NCBI RefSeq assembly: GCF_050436995.1
Contig: NC_134767.1
Coordinates: 4,278,001 to 4,342,000 of the forward strand
DNA length: 64,000 nt
DNA from: Anticarsia gemmatalis
Lineage: Eukaryota; Arthropoda; Insecta; Lepidoptera; Erebidae
Reading direction: 5' to 3'
Under the pieces are notes generated by a model. The model did not search any database, was not told where the DNA came from, and worked only from the letters and a program-made list of their open reading frames with translations. The position numbers and the translations under genes are program-made. Below are positions 47,763 through 60,000 of the stretch, in pieces; the stretch's first letter is position 1, and the number at the start of each line of letters is the position of its first letter.

Positions 47763-47985
47763 TCCTGGTAATATTATAAATGCGAAAGTTTGTAAGTATG
47801 TAGAACATTTTTGGGGATGGATGGATGGATGGATGTTCGTTACTCTTTCACTAAAAATAAACTACGCAACGAATTTTAAGGAAATTTGGTTCACTTATAG
47901 GTTATAACCTGGATTAGCGCATAGGATACTTAATTTTTACTCCGGGCTACCATTTCACGCGGGTGAAGTTGGGTACAGAAGCTAG
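47763..47985 (+). mobile_element. Non-autonomous Helitron-like element
   Basis: A|TCCTGGTAATATTATAAATG at the 5' end, then GCGAAAGTTTGTAAGTATG, a (GGAT)n microsatellite (47815-47835) and GTTCGTTACTCTTTCACT. The 3' end is ACGCGGGTGAAGTTGGGTAC, then CTAG|T. 223 bp with both termini intact. Same family type as the element at 61052. Confidence 0.75.
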
Positions 47986-48089
47986 TGTGACAATAATTTC
48001 GGATTCCAAGTTGGATTTATGGTGTATTTTTCTATGACAGTATTATTTGTCCACTCATCTTATTTTTAACTGATATTAGCAATGCGGTA

Positions 48090-48160
48090 TTTGTATTCTT
48101 GGTTGGATGTTCGTTTCTCTTTAACGCTAAGACTACCGAACGAAGTTTAATGAAACGTAA
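48090..48160 (+). mobile_element. Helitron-like fragment
   Basis: TTGGATGTTCGTTTCTCTTT, then AACGCTAAGACTACCGAACG and AAGTTTAATG match the interior of the neighbouring Helitron-like elements. Both termini are missing. Confidence 0.45.
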
Positions 48161-48189
48161 GAGTGTTGTAGTTTTTTTTTTGTAGAATT

Positions 48190-48245
48190 TCAAATCAAAT
48201 CAAATCATTTATTGCAATTTGGGCTAATTATGTAAATAAAGTCCA
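48190..48245 (-). mobile_element. LINE 3' terminus (CR1/Jockey-like)
   Basis: AAATC repeated three times then ATTTATTGCA is, on the minus strand, a 3' end reading ATAAATGATTTGATTTGATT. Short terminal repeats of this form end many insect CR1/Jockey-type LINEs. The rest of the element is truncated or too diverged to follow. Confidence 0.5.
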
Positions 48246-49289
48246 TGCGGTAATTTTGCAATAAACATCATACGACTGAAAATGAAAATCACATTTAAAT
48301 GTATATTAAGACTTTTCCATTAAAACCATCAAAATTCACGCCTGCATTTCTATTTCAGAGTCCATCTACTTTACAAAACACAGTACATTAACAACTCCAT
48401 CATTGCGAGCTTATGACGTCAGAGCGTGTGTTCAAACGTGACGGGTAAAAACAATCGTGTTTACATAATCAGAGTGTACAGACGAATAGTAGTGGGGCTA
48501 GTTTGTTTTGTGCTTTGAAATTTGTGTAGTGATAGAGCTTCGTATTGTAGTGGAAAAGTGGTTATTACTTTCGAATCAACAGTAAATTGTATCGTTTCCA
48601 TAAAAGTCTGTCTGTTGATTTTCACGTCTAAAGAACAAAATCAATCAGTATCACGGTCTTGGTTTTGTACATCTGGACATGTATGTTCAGCTATGACACG
48701 AATTTCGCTTTTAGTGAGACAATCAACTTTTAAGTAAAATAGTGATCTAGGTTGGTACACCAAAGTAGTCATAAATTACTAAGTAATAAATATAATAAAA
48801 TAATATCATGGTGTTTAAAAAAACTTTTGTAGCTTTACCATAACTTGCAGTAAAAACTGACCAATGGTCAACACACAAGTAGTGTATATAACCTGTAATA
48901 AATACTTAAATCCTTAAAGAAATAATATTCCTTCTTGATTGAATAATGTGAAGCCTAGAATCACAGTCCCGCCTGTCAATGCCAAGGAACTAGACGACCA
49001 AAAATCTACATTAAACATGAACCTAGAATTCTACATTTCACCTGTCTGAAGCGCTAGGCTTGTCAAAATCATTCCCGTATAATATTTCACACGTTCACCT
49101 CCGTCAAATATCTGTTTCTATCGGGCTGACGTTCCATTAAGGAGAGTATACAATAAAATCACCAATACAGCAAATGTTGATGACTTGATGTCGGCGGCTC
49201 TTTATTACAAATAGTACATTTCCTATATGTTTTACTGCCATAATCGACAGCATGAGGCATAAAAAAATTGATTTTAAATCGGAGGTCAA
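48246..49289. other. Non-coding, includes CRE-like palindrome
   Basis: A good acceptor (GCATTTCTATTTCAG) ends at about 48359. The palindrome TGACGTCA (48414-48421) follows, then a weak donor ACGG|GTAAAA. One phase is open for 26 codons. The set could be an exon or regulatory site, but nothing confirms it. Confidence 0.35.
48414..48421. promoter_or_regulatory. Perfect CRE palindrome
   Basis: TGACGTCA is the full cAMP-response element bound by CREB/ATF bZIP proteins. An 8-mer can occur by chance about once in a window this size, so context would be needed to assign function. Confidence 0.2.
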
Positions 49290-49398
49290 TTTTGCACCTT
49301 GTTTTCTCCCTTAAATTATAGTGATTAACAGGTTACGTCAATGTATTAAATAGTGCCAATCATTTTGACGTACACGTATGTCAATAAAATACGTGATA
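49290..49398. mobile_element. F2 MITE copy, partial
   Basis: GTTTTCTCCCTTAAATTATA, then GTGATTAACAGGTTACGTCA, AATAGTGCCA and an end ATACGTGATA match the 61603 copy in the same order. The left terminus is not recognisable. It abuts F1 copy Q directly. Confidence 0.6.
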
Positions 49399-49399
49399 C

Positions 49400-49552
49400 T
49401 CATACAGTAGAGCGAATCTTGTAGTTTGACATTTACAATGTACTGCAAAATAGTTCTTACGTTGCCCGCTAGCGGCGCAGATCAAATTTTCATACAAAAT
49501 TTCTCGATAGCTAGCTGGTTTTCGTCACTCGATAGTAGTACAGAATTGCTAT
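49400..49552 (+). mobile_element. F1 MITE copy Q
   Basis: AGTTTGACATTTACAATGTA, then CTGCAAAATAGTTCTTACG, a core GCCCGCTAGCGGCGCAGATC and TTTTCATACAAAATTTCTCG, then ATAGCTAGCTGGTTTTCG. The body is well preserved and the 5' outer end diverged. Confidence 0.75.
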
Positions 49553-49800
49553 ACAGGTGAGCGGCTTGCCAACAGTTTTTGAAGTAAAGCCGACATTAGG
49601 TCATCGAAGTATAGCGTCGGCGGGACAGCGTGTTTGGTGTGTAGACTCCATAAGGTTGGCTTGCGACAGTATTTTTTGCGTTTAGAACTTACTTGTCGTG
49701 GCCTTTGCTTGTTTTGTTTCTGATTTAATATGTATTAGAACCTTTGTTTTTATGATAAGGACAGAGTTTGCACGTATGATATTAATCATATTATCATACA

Positions 49801-49860
49801 CTAGCGGCTCGGCCCGGCTTCGTCCGGGAATATAGTTAAATTTACTTTATATTTTAATCG
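49801..49860 (-). mobile_element. Helitron-like 3' end, minus
   Basis: A|CTAGCGGCTCGGCCCGGCTT then CGTCCGGG is, on the minus strand, a CCCGGACGAAGCCGGG hairpin followed by a terminal CTAG|T, as at Helitron 3' ends. No matching 5' end (TC with TATACTAATATTATA) was found to the right, so the length is unknown. Confidence 0.55.
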
Positions 49861-51287
49861 AATTTGCGTAGTTATTTGAAATATATGTGCGTTCATTCAT
49901 TTCATTATTTTTTGTTGATAAAGGTTATAGAGCTGCTTGTATTTGTAATATTTGGAGTAAAAAAAATCAAGTTTAAGTTCGTCATTATGTTGCTTTTGAT
50001 TTACAGTAATACACCTTGCTCATATTTTGTGTCCAAGAGTAGAACCACAGTATATTAAATAACAAATATTTTCTCTCTCTTTATTATTTTGTTGCTGGAA
50101 CAGACTAATTCAATTCATTTTTCCCGCTGCTTACGTCAATTACATACAGTCTTTATAAAACTTTCGCAGAAATTGAGTTCTAACTTCAGACAAAACCACT
50201 TATCTTAGCCTGTCAAAACAAAGCAGAACATTATATTAAAATCTAACTTCACTTACAAGATTGCTGGGACGCTAAAGAAAATCTCCTTCGATCCTATTAT
50301 GTCATACGACTTCAATGAACTAGGTCCCTTTTGTTTTCTCATCAAACTGCACTAACAAAGGATTGTCTACACCGAAGTAAATATCTGCGTGGCTTTGTTA
50401 CTTATCTACAGTGTATTTTACCCTTAAGCGCAATACATACAGATCGCGATTGCGTGATGGGCGTGGGTCAGAGCTGGAGTAAGTTGAATACAGACGCAAA
50501 GCAGGCACTGGATCCAATCTTCATGTGCAACAAAAAATAACCACGTGGTTTAAGCAGCACTGCCTTTTTGTGGAAACCGTTGCAACTAATACAGCAGACG
50601 CGAGTAGTACTGCTGAGCGCGTCCAGCCATTACCTTAATTTCCTTTCATGGTTGACTTTCACCAATTTTTTAACAACTGTGAGAACTATATTGTGTTCTA
50701 ATAATTATAAATACTTATAACCTGCTATAATTAAAACTAGTATTATCTTAAACTAATTATACAATTAAAAGCTCGGAAATTGAAAGCACTGACTATCAAA
50801 ATCACACCACAAGTTGACGAAACAAAGACCTACGGACTAAAAACGTTCCATCACGCTCCCACTGTCCGTGTGTATCACACTTTACCCTTAGAATAGACCA
50901 TGCGTCATCAATTCCAATAGGCCTTCTCAAAGGTATATCGGTAACGTCAAACGTTGAACATCGAAGTCTCTTAAAGGTAATTGGTTCGTTTAGTACGAAG
51001 TGCTATTTCAGGGAATGTTTCACTCGTGTGGTTATTTTGGCAACTAATGGTTTCTGTGGGCTCGTTCAAGTTGGAAATGATACAGTAGTAGTTTTAGTCA
51101 AGTGATGCAAGAGTAGTAGTTTTAGCAGGATGATTTGCTTTGAAAAATGTTTATGGGAAAGAAATATTTCTTTAAAAAAACGCATGAAACTATTCTTATT
51201 GTAGAAGTCAAATTAAATAAAGAGGATTATAGGTTTAGTGTTCATCAAAACGATATTATAATGTTACACATTTTATAGAATAGGACT
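49861..51287. other. Non-coding stretch
   Basis: May include the body of the minus-strand Helitron-like element. No credible gene. Frames of 64 and 69 codons show no domain. Confidence 0.4.
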
Positions 51288-51455
51288 GTCGCGTGAATAC
51301 CTACAACTATTGACTGTCGCCAACCGGCTAGTTGTCAAGAAATTTCGTATGATAAGGTGATCAACGCCTCAAGCGGGCGACGCAGGAACTATTTCTGCTG
51401 TATATTTTCAAATTACTCTCGATACCCCATAGTAGCGATTGTAGAGGTTCGCGTT
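51288..51455 (-). mobile_element. F1 MITE copy R, near full length
   Basis: Left end TGTCGCGTGAATACCTACAA, then CTATTGACTGTCGCCAACCG, body AAGAAATTTCGTATG, core TGATCAACGCCTCAAGCGGG, and right end AGCGATTGTAGAGGTTCGCG. Both outer termini are visible and inverted. Confidence 0.7.
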
Positions 51456-51744
51456 ACTGTTTATTACAAGACGGTTCAAATCATATTACATCCAAAAATT
51501 ACGATTAAAATCATTTAGTTTAGCACAAGTGCTTGCTATTTCTAAAGCCGTTAGGCGTTAAAATTTTCCATGTCTTAACACGTGTTAACATACTATTTCA
51601 CATCATAATCTCTAACAAAACCTCAAACCATGATAATTCCCTTCACGCTTTATTTCAAAGTAACTATTATCTTCATCAAAGAACTTTAAACCTCACTATA
51701 ATCTTAGTCTTAAATCTAAATTCTAAATAATTCATCAAACAAGA

Positions 51745-51975
51745 GTACCTCTGTGGCCCGTTTAGTTGTGTATCCGACTGCTGATCATGAGGTTTCGGGT
51801 TCGATTCCGGGTTGGGGACGATTGGCTTTTTGAAATTTATATTACAATATTTGAAGTTGTAGGCCCGAGTTTTGTCTTGTGCACGGTAAATAGCAAAATT
51901 CTCTGTCCCCTATCGTATAGGACTTTGAATTGTTAATGTCGAAACATGGGTGTATTTCATTCATATCATGCATTA
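51745..51975 (+). mobile_element. tRNA-derived SINE
   Basis: A-box-like TGGCCCGTTTAGTTGTG (from 51754) and a perfect B box GGTTCGATTCC (51798-51808), spaced as in a tRNA-type pol III promoter. The tRNA-unrelated body has GTAGGCCCGAGTTTTGTC and ATGGGTGTATTTCAT. It lacks the cloverleaf, so it is not a tRNA gene. Best-preserved SINE of its group here; the element at 34920 shares its tail. Confidence 0.7.
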
Positions 51976-52894
51976 AGTAGATCATAAAACAACTATCACC
52001 TAGTTTCTTAAGCTTATGTTAACATGACATTACTTGAACTAAGCCTAATACCACCATGAATACATTCACGTGCTCTTTGAGCTAAATACCAAGGTGTTAC
52101 GCTTCGTTCATTGATCTGACTTAATCCCGAACATTCGCTGTAAGCACAGCGACTTAACTGAGAGGATTCTGATTTAAGACCTTCGAGTTTATTTGACGAG
52201 GTAATGTAACGCTTTCAGTGGCTTTTAAGAAAATCGTATTGGTTTTGTTTTTTTATTGGGGTTTAAAATTAATAAATTTAGGATTTGGTATATCTAAAAA
52301 CAGTAATTATAGGTAAATTGCAGGGGATTGTAGAAAAGTACATTATTTAATATTAAATTTTAAAAAAAATGCGGTGAAGAATTTTGTACAATTATTGTAT
52401 ATTTATCTTGTTTTGTTGTTTGTTACATAAACAATGCACATTTGGGTAGAAAGAGTGTTAGAGTGGAAAATCGAAATGCTTATTTCTACAAATCCACAAT
52501 ATGGACTCGACGACGTGACTCATTTAATAGTTACCAAGGTGTACAACTAATAATACTCTCTGACATTTTATTTATCGTTTCCTGGAAGGTCTATTATTAT
52601 AGACTGTTTGTCAAACAACAGTAGATTTATTATTCTTCTATCAAATACTAGTACGAAACAGTTTCCAAAACTCATACTTTCAGCAACAAAAAATCATTAT
52701 TTATTTCTCTTTTGTTACATTTCCCGTGTAGTTCCGTTGGAGCCCGTAACTTATTCATACGAAACCGCGGGACTCCTAAATCAAAACCTAACATTACATG
52801 ATAAAAACGATACTCATTTTGCATTCAGTCGTCGCTTCAAACATAGGTATTGATTTCAACAACCCACAACGCATAAATCACGGTCATTATTCAG
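51976..52894. other. Non-coding, nothing recognised
   Basis: Short frames only (60 and 81 codons at 52442-52853). No repeat recognised. Confidence 0.45.
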
Positions 52895-53053
52895 TTGCGC
52901 GATTCCCTATTCGTAACTATCGAGTATCGAGAGTTTGACGTACTGCGAAAATAGTTCTCACGGCGCCCGCAGAGGCACTTCAGATTTTCATACATTTTTT
53001 TTCGATACCCAGCTGGTTGCCGATAACAGATAATAATAGTAGAAAATTCCTCT
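52895..53053 (+). mobile_element. F1 MITE copy S
   Basis: 5' end TTGCGCGATTCCCTATTCG, then TAACTATCGAGTATCGAGAG, a short internal deletion (GTTTGACGTACTGC), a core GGCGCCCGCAGAGGCACTTC, and a 3' end AATAGTAGAAAATTCC. Both termini are visible. Confidence 0.7.
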
Positions 53054-55371
53054 TGCCTATGTGGTAAGTGGTAGTTGATTGTCAAACTATTTTGAGCACA
53101 GTTGAGCTGAAATACGAGACTGTTTTTTGCTGTTTGCTAATGGATCTGTCGCTAATCGTGGTTTGTGATGGCTTATAAGTCTATTATTAGCAGGCATGAC
53201 ATCTAATAGCTATTTTTGTGATAAGGCACAAACAATTTATTTTTGTTATGTCTATTACAATACAGATTGAGTTACTGACTCGCTGCCGCGCTGATTAGGA
53301 TTTGGCCGATTATAATCGGCGCGTAACTAAATTAGCTGATTCTAGGAAATCGAAATTAACGAAAGATTTAAAGAAAAGAGCAATTGAGCACCGCAAAAGA
53401 TAATTTAATCCAACTCTAAAAAAAAAATAGTAAGTGATTCAATAAGTAAGTCTCTTGCGGTTAGAATAAAAAAAGCTAGTCAAAATTATCTATACCTTAG
53501 TCTGATCAAGTCTTGTCTATAAAAATAAATAGAAAAGGTAAGTTCTTATACACTTACATAGAATACACGGAGTTCGTGTAGGAAGTTCAAAGAAAGCTTA
53601 TTAAAATGTCTGAACCCAAAATATGTAAATCCTTACTTGAAATTCAGGATCGAACAGGGTTGTCAAAGAAATGAGGGTAGGTACCTTTTTTAAAAAGCGG
53701 GTGACCTAAATTCTACCTGTTTATTTAATGAAGTAAAAAAGGTTTTATAAAAAATATATTGTATGCTAGAATACGTGTATTTCTGCAGTGTAGGTACTTT
53801 GAATTAATTAACGCATCAATTGGTTCAGCAGTTGCTTTACTCTTGGACTGCTGTTAGTATTCCATTTAATAATATTTTATTACAAATAAAGCATTATAAA
53901 TCTATTAGTGTTAGCTTCTCAACAATCTAGTAATGGTTTCTGAAATCCGTTGGTCGAGGGTGGCCCAAGTTCGGGTGATAAGGAATTCTAATACAATAAA
54001 AAAATGTCTAGAAATGGATGTCTAAAATGCTATAAATCTAAATGATCTAAAATGGAAGCTAAAATGATCATGATTTATTTGTTATTTCCTCTAAAGAGGC
54101 ATAAAGTATCGTATTCCTAAAGAAAATATTTTTAAATCATACAATTACTTATATTTCTTTTGTATAACGATGATGACTTCTAACATCGCTTTGTACTGTA
54201 GTATTCAGCACCTAAACAAAATTTTCGCTCGCAATCTAGTGTTTTAAAATGTTGGGCTACTAATATTGAAGTACACTATAATATATCACATCGAACGATA
54301 AATGTAGCACACTGCATTCTTTATCCTAATCTCATAGCGCAACCTGATGGATGTTATAGCACACGCTCACGGTACGATAATACCTTTTTCTAGACGCCAC
54401 ATCGCGTTAGTAGCCAGTATTAAAGTACTGATATGAAATTTACCTAAAATATGAAATTAAGCACCTTTGGGCGCAGAGATGTCATAAAAATGGTGTGTTC
54501 TTTTATCTTCCTCTTCATTCTATTCGATCCAAGTCTAAGTCAATCTTCCTTAGAATACCTAAAATGTTGTTTCTTAGTATTGACGATTATATATCACATT
54601 GTTATGAATGATAGTCTTTGCACACAAGTATAAGCCTTCAAACAGTTTGTAATCTTCACTTTGACCGGTCAGTTTGACCACACAACCGACAATACAAATA
54701 AAAAATATATATTATGTTTTTCTTAAACCAAAATACGAATGTGGATACTATAACAATACTGTACTTTTAATTAGTGACGCAATGTGTGTGCGCAGTGACC
54801 TTCACTTAGCTCTGTAAACAACATTATTGAGTTACACACTATTCCAGTTATAATCTCAAAAGCAGCTATCAATTGCACTAAGATAATTCTAGTACAATAA
54901 TACCTTCTGATTCTCAGAATATCAGATGAGAAGCCGTGCTTTGAACATGTCTGTAACATGCAATACGTTAATTTGTACGTCATTTGAATATGTATATGGA
55001 TTAGAAGCTATTAACAAGGGTAATGCTGAATGATGTTGAGTAAACACCACTTTACCAGTATTAGTAGGGACTAACAAAGACGGTGAATGCTTGAGTGCAG
55101 GTAAGACTTTAGGGGATAAATATTTGACTAACAGATTGCCGAACACCAATTATTTTGTTACACTTTTGCGAAGTTCGGACCCAAACATTTTCAAGTGATT
55201 GCATGTGATAGTGAATAAAAATATATTTCAGTGAAATATTGCGTTAGGAAGAATATTTTAACTTTGTGTAGCAGAATGTGAAGACATGATTGCATTAATT
55301 ACACTCTATCTTTCGGCATTCATAGATATGGTCTTGAACTTCTTTACTTCGATAATTGATTCAAAAGATCA
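53054..55371. other. Long non-coding stretch
   Basis: About 2.3 kb. Near 54000-54080 the octamer CTAAAATG recurs several times (minor degenerate tandem repeat). A donor-like AAAAG|GTAAGT at about 53540 has no pyrimidine tract. No gene recognised. Confidence 0.45.
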
Positions 55372-55422
55372 AAAAAGCACATTATCATTTTGTTAAACAT
55401 ACAAAATGATAATGTGCTTTTT
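55372..55422. repeat. Perfect 22-bp hairpin followed by T-run
   Basis: AAAAAGCACATTATCATTTTGT (two extra terminal bases beyond the 20-mer AAAGCACATTATCATTTTGT) at 55372-55393 is exactly inverted at 55401-55422 around the 7-nt loop TAAACAT. The right arm ends in TTTTT. It could be a tiny MITE, a small-RNA precursor or a pol III-type terminated hairpin. No promoter boxes were seen. Confidence 0.6.
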
Positions 55423-55900
55423 ATTAATACCAAACTATAATATTGCAGTCAGTGTATCTAAAACTTTCCAGCTGCGTTGGAGTTTGTCTAACATAACCTA
55501 GTGTTCCATTGTATTACACAATGGATTACACAATTTCACAAGCCATATTATTATTAGAAATGTGGTCATGCCATAACTATGTCCTCACTAATGTCATTGT
55601 ACCATTACAATTGATTCGAATCACAAAGCTATAAAAAACTTAACCAATTTTGCACAACAATAAAATAAAAAGTGCTGAAGTCTTGGCCATTACCATTAGC
55701 CTAGTTCGGTCAATAGACCGACCTATTAACAGTAACAAAAACATCAAACAATTTTAGATTTGACCTAAAATCAAAGCTTGACTAGGCACAAACACTTAGC
55801 ACAACATTTTTTTTTGTAACAACGCCTGTTGTATCTGAAGATGTAAGCAAGCGTGTAGAAAATATATCATCGTTTCGTTATTTATAATTTTAGTCCAGGC
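55423..55900. other. Non-coding spacer
   Basis: Nothing recognised. Confidence 0.45.
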
Positions 55901-56127
55901 AAAGGCTATTGCCCTGTACGTGGAGAATCCAATTGGAGGTACCGCGTCCTGGCCACTTTATTGTGACTGTTGAAGGAACACCGTCAGATTTTTAGTCGGT
56001 ATGCCCAAATTTAAAAGCCGGAACGCCTAGCCGGCGGGAGAGCCCGACTGACCCCCGCTTCCTCCCTGGAGTGGAACATGCAGTACCGCATTTTCTTGAC
56101 GAAATAAAAAAGGCTATTTCCCTGTAC
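55901..56127. repeat. Interspersed repeat flanked by 19-bp direct repeats
   Basis: AAAGGCTATTGCCCTGTAC (55901-55919) recurs with one change (T for G) at 56109-56127, a 208-bp period. Between them is a GC-richer segment with GTCAGATTTTTAGTCGGTAT, GCCGGAACGCCTAGCCGGCG and GGGAGAGCCCGACTGACCCC. This is either an insertion with a long target duplication or one unit plus of a tandem array. The interior resembles a common lepidopteran repeat. Confidence 0.55.
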
Positions 56128-56815
56128 TGTTAAAAGACCGAAAGATCAAAAGTCCTTTGCTCGACTAGGGAATCGAGAACTCGTGATCAGCAGGCGTTTG
56201 TACTGCCGCGCAAACCACAGGCAATATTTTCATTTTTGCACTACATTTTCTGCATAATAAAATAATAATAACTAAATAATAACTTCGAGTTTGAACACCT
56301 TCCAAAAGGTACCTTGCTTTTGTAACGATACTCGCCAAAGGGACTATCCCAGCTGTAGAAAATCGTGTTACTGAATAATAAAATATAAATAATCTATTCA
56401 TTTATACTAAGCTGGTTTGTGATAGCTGTCAACGAGTATGTAAAGGAATTTGTAATCAAAGTAATTTGGATTCCTAGAATATTTCAAAGCTAAGTGCTTG
56501 TAGTCCGATGCTTGTAAAATCTATGTCTTAATCAAATTGGAATGTGCGATTTTTATCCAACATTTATTAACCTGTCCTAGAATTTAGCACTTCTTTTAAA
56601 AAGCTTCTTGTAAATCGTGTTTGTTATTGAAATTTGACTCATGAATTCTGAATTAGCCGTGATACCAGTACTTATACAAATTTTCGTCTCCTACGCAAAT
56701 GGTCTAGGGCATACATCTTAGGTAGCCCATCAATGGCTTTGTGTATATCAGAATAAATTGTTACTTTCTATAAGGGTTGAAGAAAACACTGAAATAAAAC
56801 CTTCCATACATAAGG
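56128..56815. other. Non-coding spacer
   Basis: A 78-codon minus-strand frame (56165-56401), no features. Confidence 0.4.
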
Positions 56816-57005
56816 CTAATACATACAGTGCCAGCTTTTGCCGAACGCAGAAACTTGCTTGAAGCCGTAGCATGGCGCCAGTAGTAATTCCGTACCACAC
56901 AACATTACCCCGGGAGCAAACTATCCATGTAACCCGTGGTATACGTTACCCGAGCCAGCCATCACACAGCCAGGCCGGCTACCTTTCTGCTAGCAGTGTG
57001 TAAGA
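56816..57005. other. GC-richer unclassified segment
   Basis: Clearly less A+T-rich than its surroundings (for example GCCGTAGCATGGCGCCAGTA, ACCCGAGCCAGCCATCACAC, GCCAGGCCGGCTACCTTTCT). Open frames are short. It is probably a fragment of an interspersed repeat. Confidence 0.3.
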
Positions 57006-60000
57006 CCCTTTAAACTCTTAAAAATGTCCCCTAACCCCAATTGTTGACCAGCGTGGTAAATTTTATCACAAGAGGTGAACCTTGGCCTATAGTCAGACAG
57101 TAACAGGTTTAATATTATGAAATTACGGCAGAGACTTAGTATTCATATAGATTACTGTAACTTCTCACTTAGTGTTAGACCGCTGTCACTTTTCAAGTAC
57201 TAAATTCGCATCTTGGTCGAATCACGCATTCATTTGCAAAATTCTAAGTTATGACTTTCCCTTGTCTACTAAACTTGATATTTCAAACTTTACTACAGCT
57301 TCAGACATCTTAATAACTGTCTACGTATAACGTGATAACATTTTTGCTATTTTCCTACACTGTATAAAAACCCTAAATTATAAGTACCTACTTAAACAAA
57401 CGTTAAATTTTCTTTCAAAACTTAAGAAAATATTGTACATTAATTTTCAGTTTACTTTTTATGAGGGTTTTACTTTGTAAACTTATTGATTGATCACACA
57501 AATATTGTTGATTAGATTTTATTTAAACCATAATAATTGTATGTAAGTCACTTTTGATTACCTCCTAGTCAACAATTTACTCAGAACAATCTTTAAGCAT
57601 GTGGGATCACGTCACTAAAAACAGTTTAGCATAAAGTTCTTAAACACAAAACAGCGCTAGCTGATCAATAACTATAACTTCTTAAAAGTGAACAATATGG
57701 ATCAAAACATACAAGACTCTTGCTCCTCATACGAAACTTTAAACATTAGTCTTGTATACAAATACGCTCATTTCTCAACGATGCACTGATAATAAATCGT
57801 TTTCCAACACGCGAAAGTTTGTTTCTGATTTGAATGAGTTCGCGCACAGTCGTTTGTAAGATGCTTGCACGCTGTCACGCAAGCGTTGAATGCTTTGTGC
57901 ATTATTTGACAAACTTGTGGGTTAGCATGCGAAAGATGAATATCATACGGATTTTTGAACTTGAATGATAATATTTGGCTAAAATGTAGCACATACTATG
58001 AAGTAATTTTACTCATGCTTTTCAAGATAGAAGGCTAGCGGAAAGAAACGCAAATCATGTATTTTAACCACAATCATAAACCAGACATACTTCAGACTTG
58101 CATTATTTTTATAAAGTAGGGGTGTAAGAATCTTTATTTAGGACATGTACGCCTTTGTACAACTAATTCACTATTCTATCGCATCATTTCAACACATTAT
58201 TGCATGCCTATTGTGTAAGTTGACAACTAGTGTGATTTTAATAGCCGCTATGCAGTATATTGCACCTTTGACATAACACATTGCTCTTTAATATTAAAAA
58301 AGAGACTATGTAAAGAATAGTGTCTATCAAAGGTTTTCGACTGAGAAACACAATAGCGTCCCTGGTCCTTGATGACTATTAAGCGTTTCATTCCATGTAC
58401 GTATAACTAAACAGTTATTTATTTAAAAAAAATCTTTCTTACTCAACCTTATTCAGTTAGTTTTAATAGTGACTCTTAGAAATAGGCGAGTAAAAACAAA
58501 TAAATAAAAAAGGGAGTAAAAATAAGGGCGTTGATAAATAATTCAATTTTTGTTTTTCAATTAAATGTTAGTTGAGCTTTTAATAATATCAGGTTGTACA
58601 TTTTGTCGTAACAACAGTAAATATTTGATCGCGATTTATTATTTATTGGACGGTACAAATATTTAATTCATTGGATTATGTTTTCACAAACAACGTAGCT
58701 TATAAAGAATAATCCCTGTATTTGAAACTGACTGTCACAAATTTTTATTTTGATGGACTTGACTACAATAGTACTAAAAATATTACGTAAATATAAATTG
58801 CTATTTTTATGACATAAATATTCTTCATTTCTCCGAGTCAAAATGATCCTCACAATATTGAATCATAAAAATAGTACGGAGTGGGAATTTAAACCTGTGT
58901 ATAACTATTCTGTCGTATTGAATCAGTTACTGTGCCATTCGTGCATACCTATAATATTTTCGAAGGCAACATATATCATTAACAAGGCATTCATACCTAT
59001 TATATTCCATTAAAATCGAAAACGATTCTCACCAAATTAAATTATTTGACTTGACAAAAAAATCTTCATCTCAGACTTGGAACATCCTAACCTAATATAT
59101 TACTCTCGCCTAAACAAGTACTAACTTTATCACTCAACAACAATAAAACAAGACCTCTCATCAGTCACTATCTAAACCTATAAAGGCATAGTTCAACCAG
59201 CCTAGAAGCACTTCAGCGTAAAAGGCCCTACAATGGCCACTTTAACAAACACTTTCGTCTTCGCAGCACAAATAAGGCTACACTGTACATTTCCCGCTTC
59301 AGTGAACAGCTATTACCGTGACACAACTGACCTTGGGTATGTATGTCACGTTGTTTAGAACTTCGAGCGTGACAGGCATTCGTTAAATTAGGAGCAGCTC
59401 TTAAGAGAGCGCTGTGACAGAGTATTTTACCGACAAATTGTAATGTAGCGTCGGCCAAAGGATTATGTGTGGTGTTATTTTCTTGTTAGAATGAAGAACC
59501 AAGTCGAGTTACTTAGTATTTCTTGAGCAACTTAAATACTGTTATATTATATTCTAGCATACGAATTCGATTCTAAGAACATCTATTTTTCGGATCTGAA
59601 TCTTCTATAGTATGTTTTGTTGCAAGATTTTTACTCTCATAAAGAAATTTGTTTCGGAATCGAATACTTTATGACTAAATTTTCTTATATTGTGGAGTTC
59701 AAAATATCTAAATCATTCTTACCAGGCTTGATGAATCATCAATTAATCAAAATGAATCACAAAAAACGCATGCAAAGTTTTTTTTTATTGAACAACACTC
59801 CATCCTTTTAAATAGCATTAATTTAACCGTGCTTTACAAAGGCAATTTACACTAAAGTAGTTCTCAATGCAAGCGATTAGAAATAAAATTTATGCGTCAA
59901 AGCTTCTAACTTCAAACTGTGAATCAAGCCTAACAAACAACCAAGAATCGTAAGTACAAAACACCAGCTAATGTTATTTCGCTGTTCTTCCAAGTTTCGC

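Noticed and set aside
51745..51830. Possible tRNA gene (good B box)
   Set aside because: No cloverleaf stems can be drawn and it continues into a SINE body.
57645..57680. AGCGCTAGCTGATCAATAAC as a further F1 copy
   Set aside because: Only about 15 bp resemble the core and neither arm is present.
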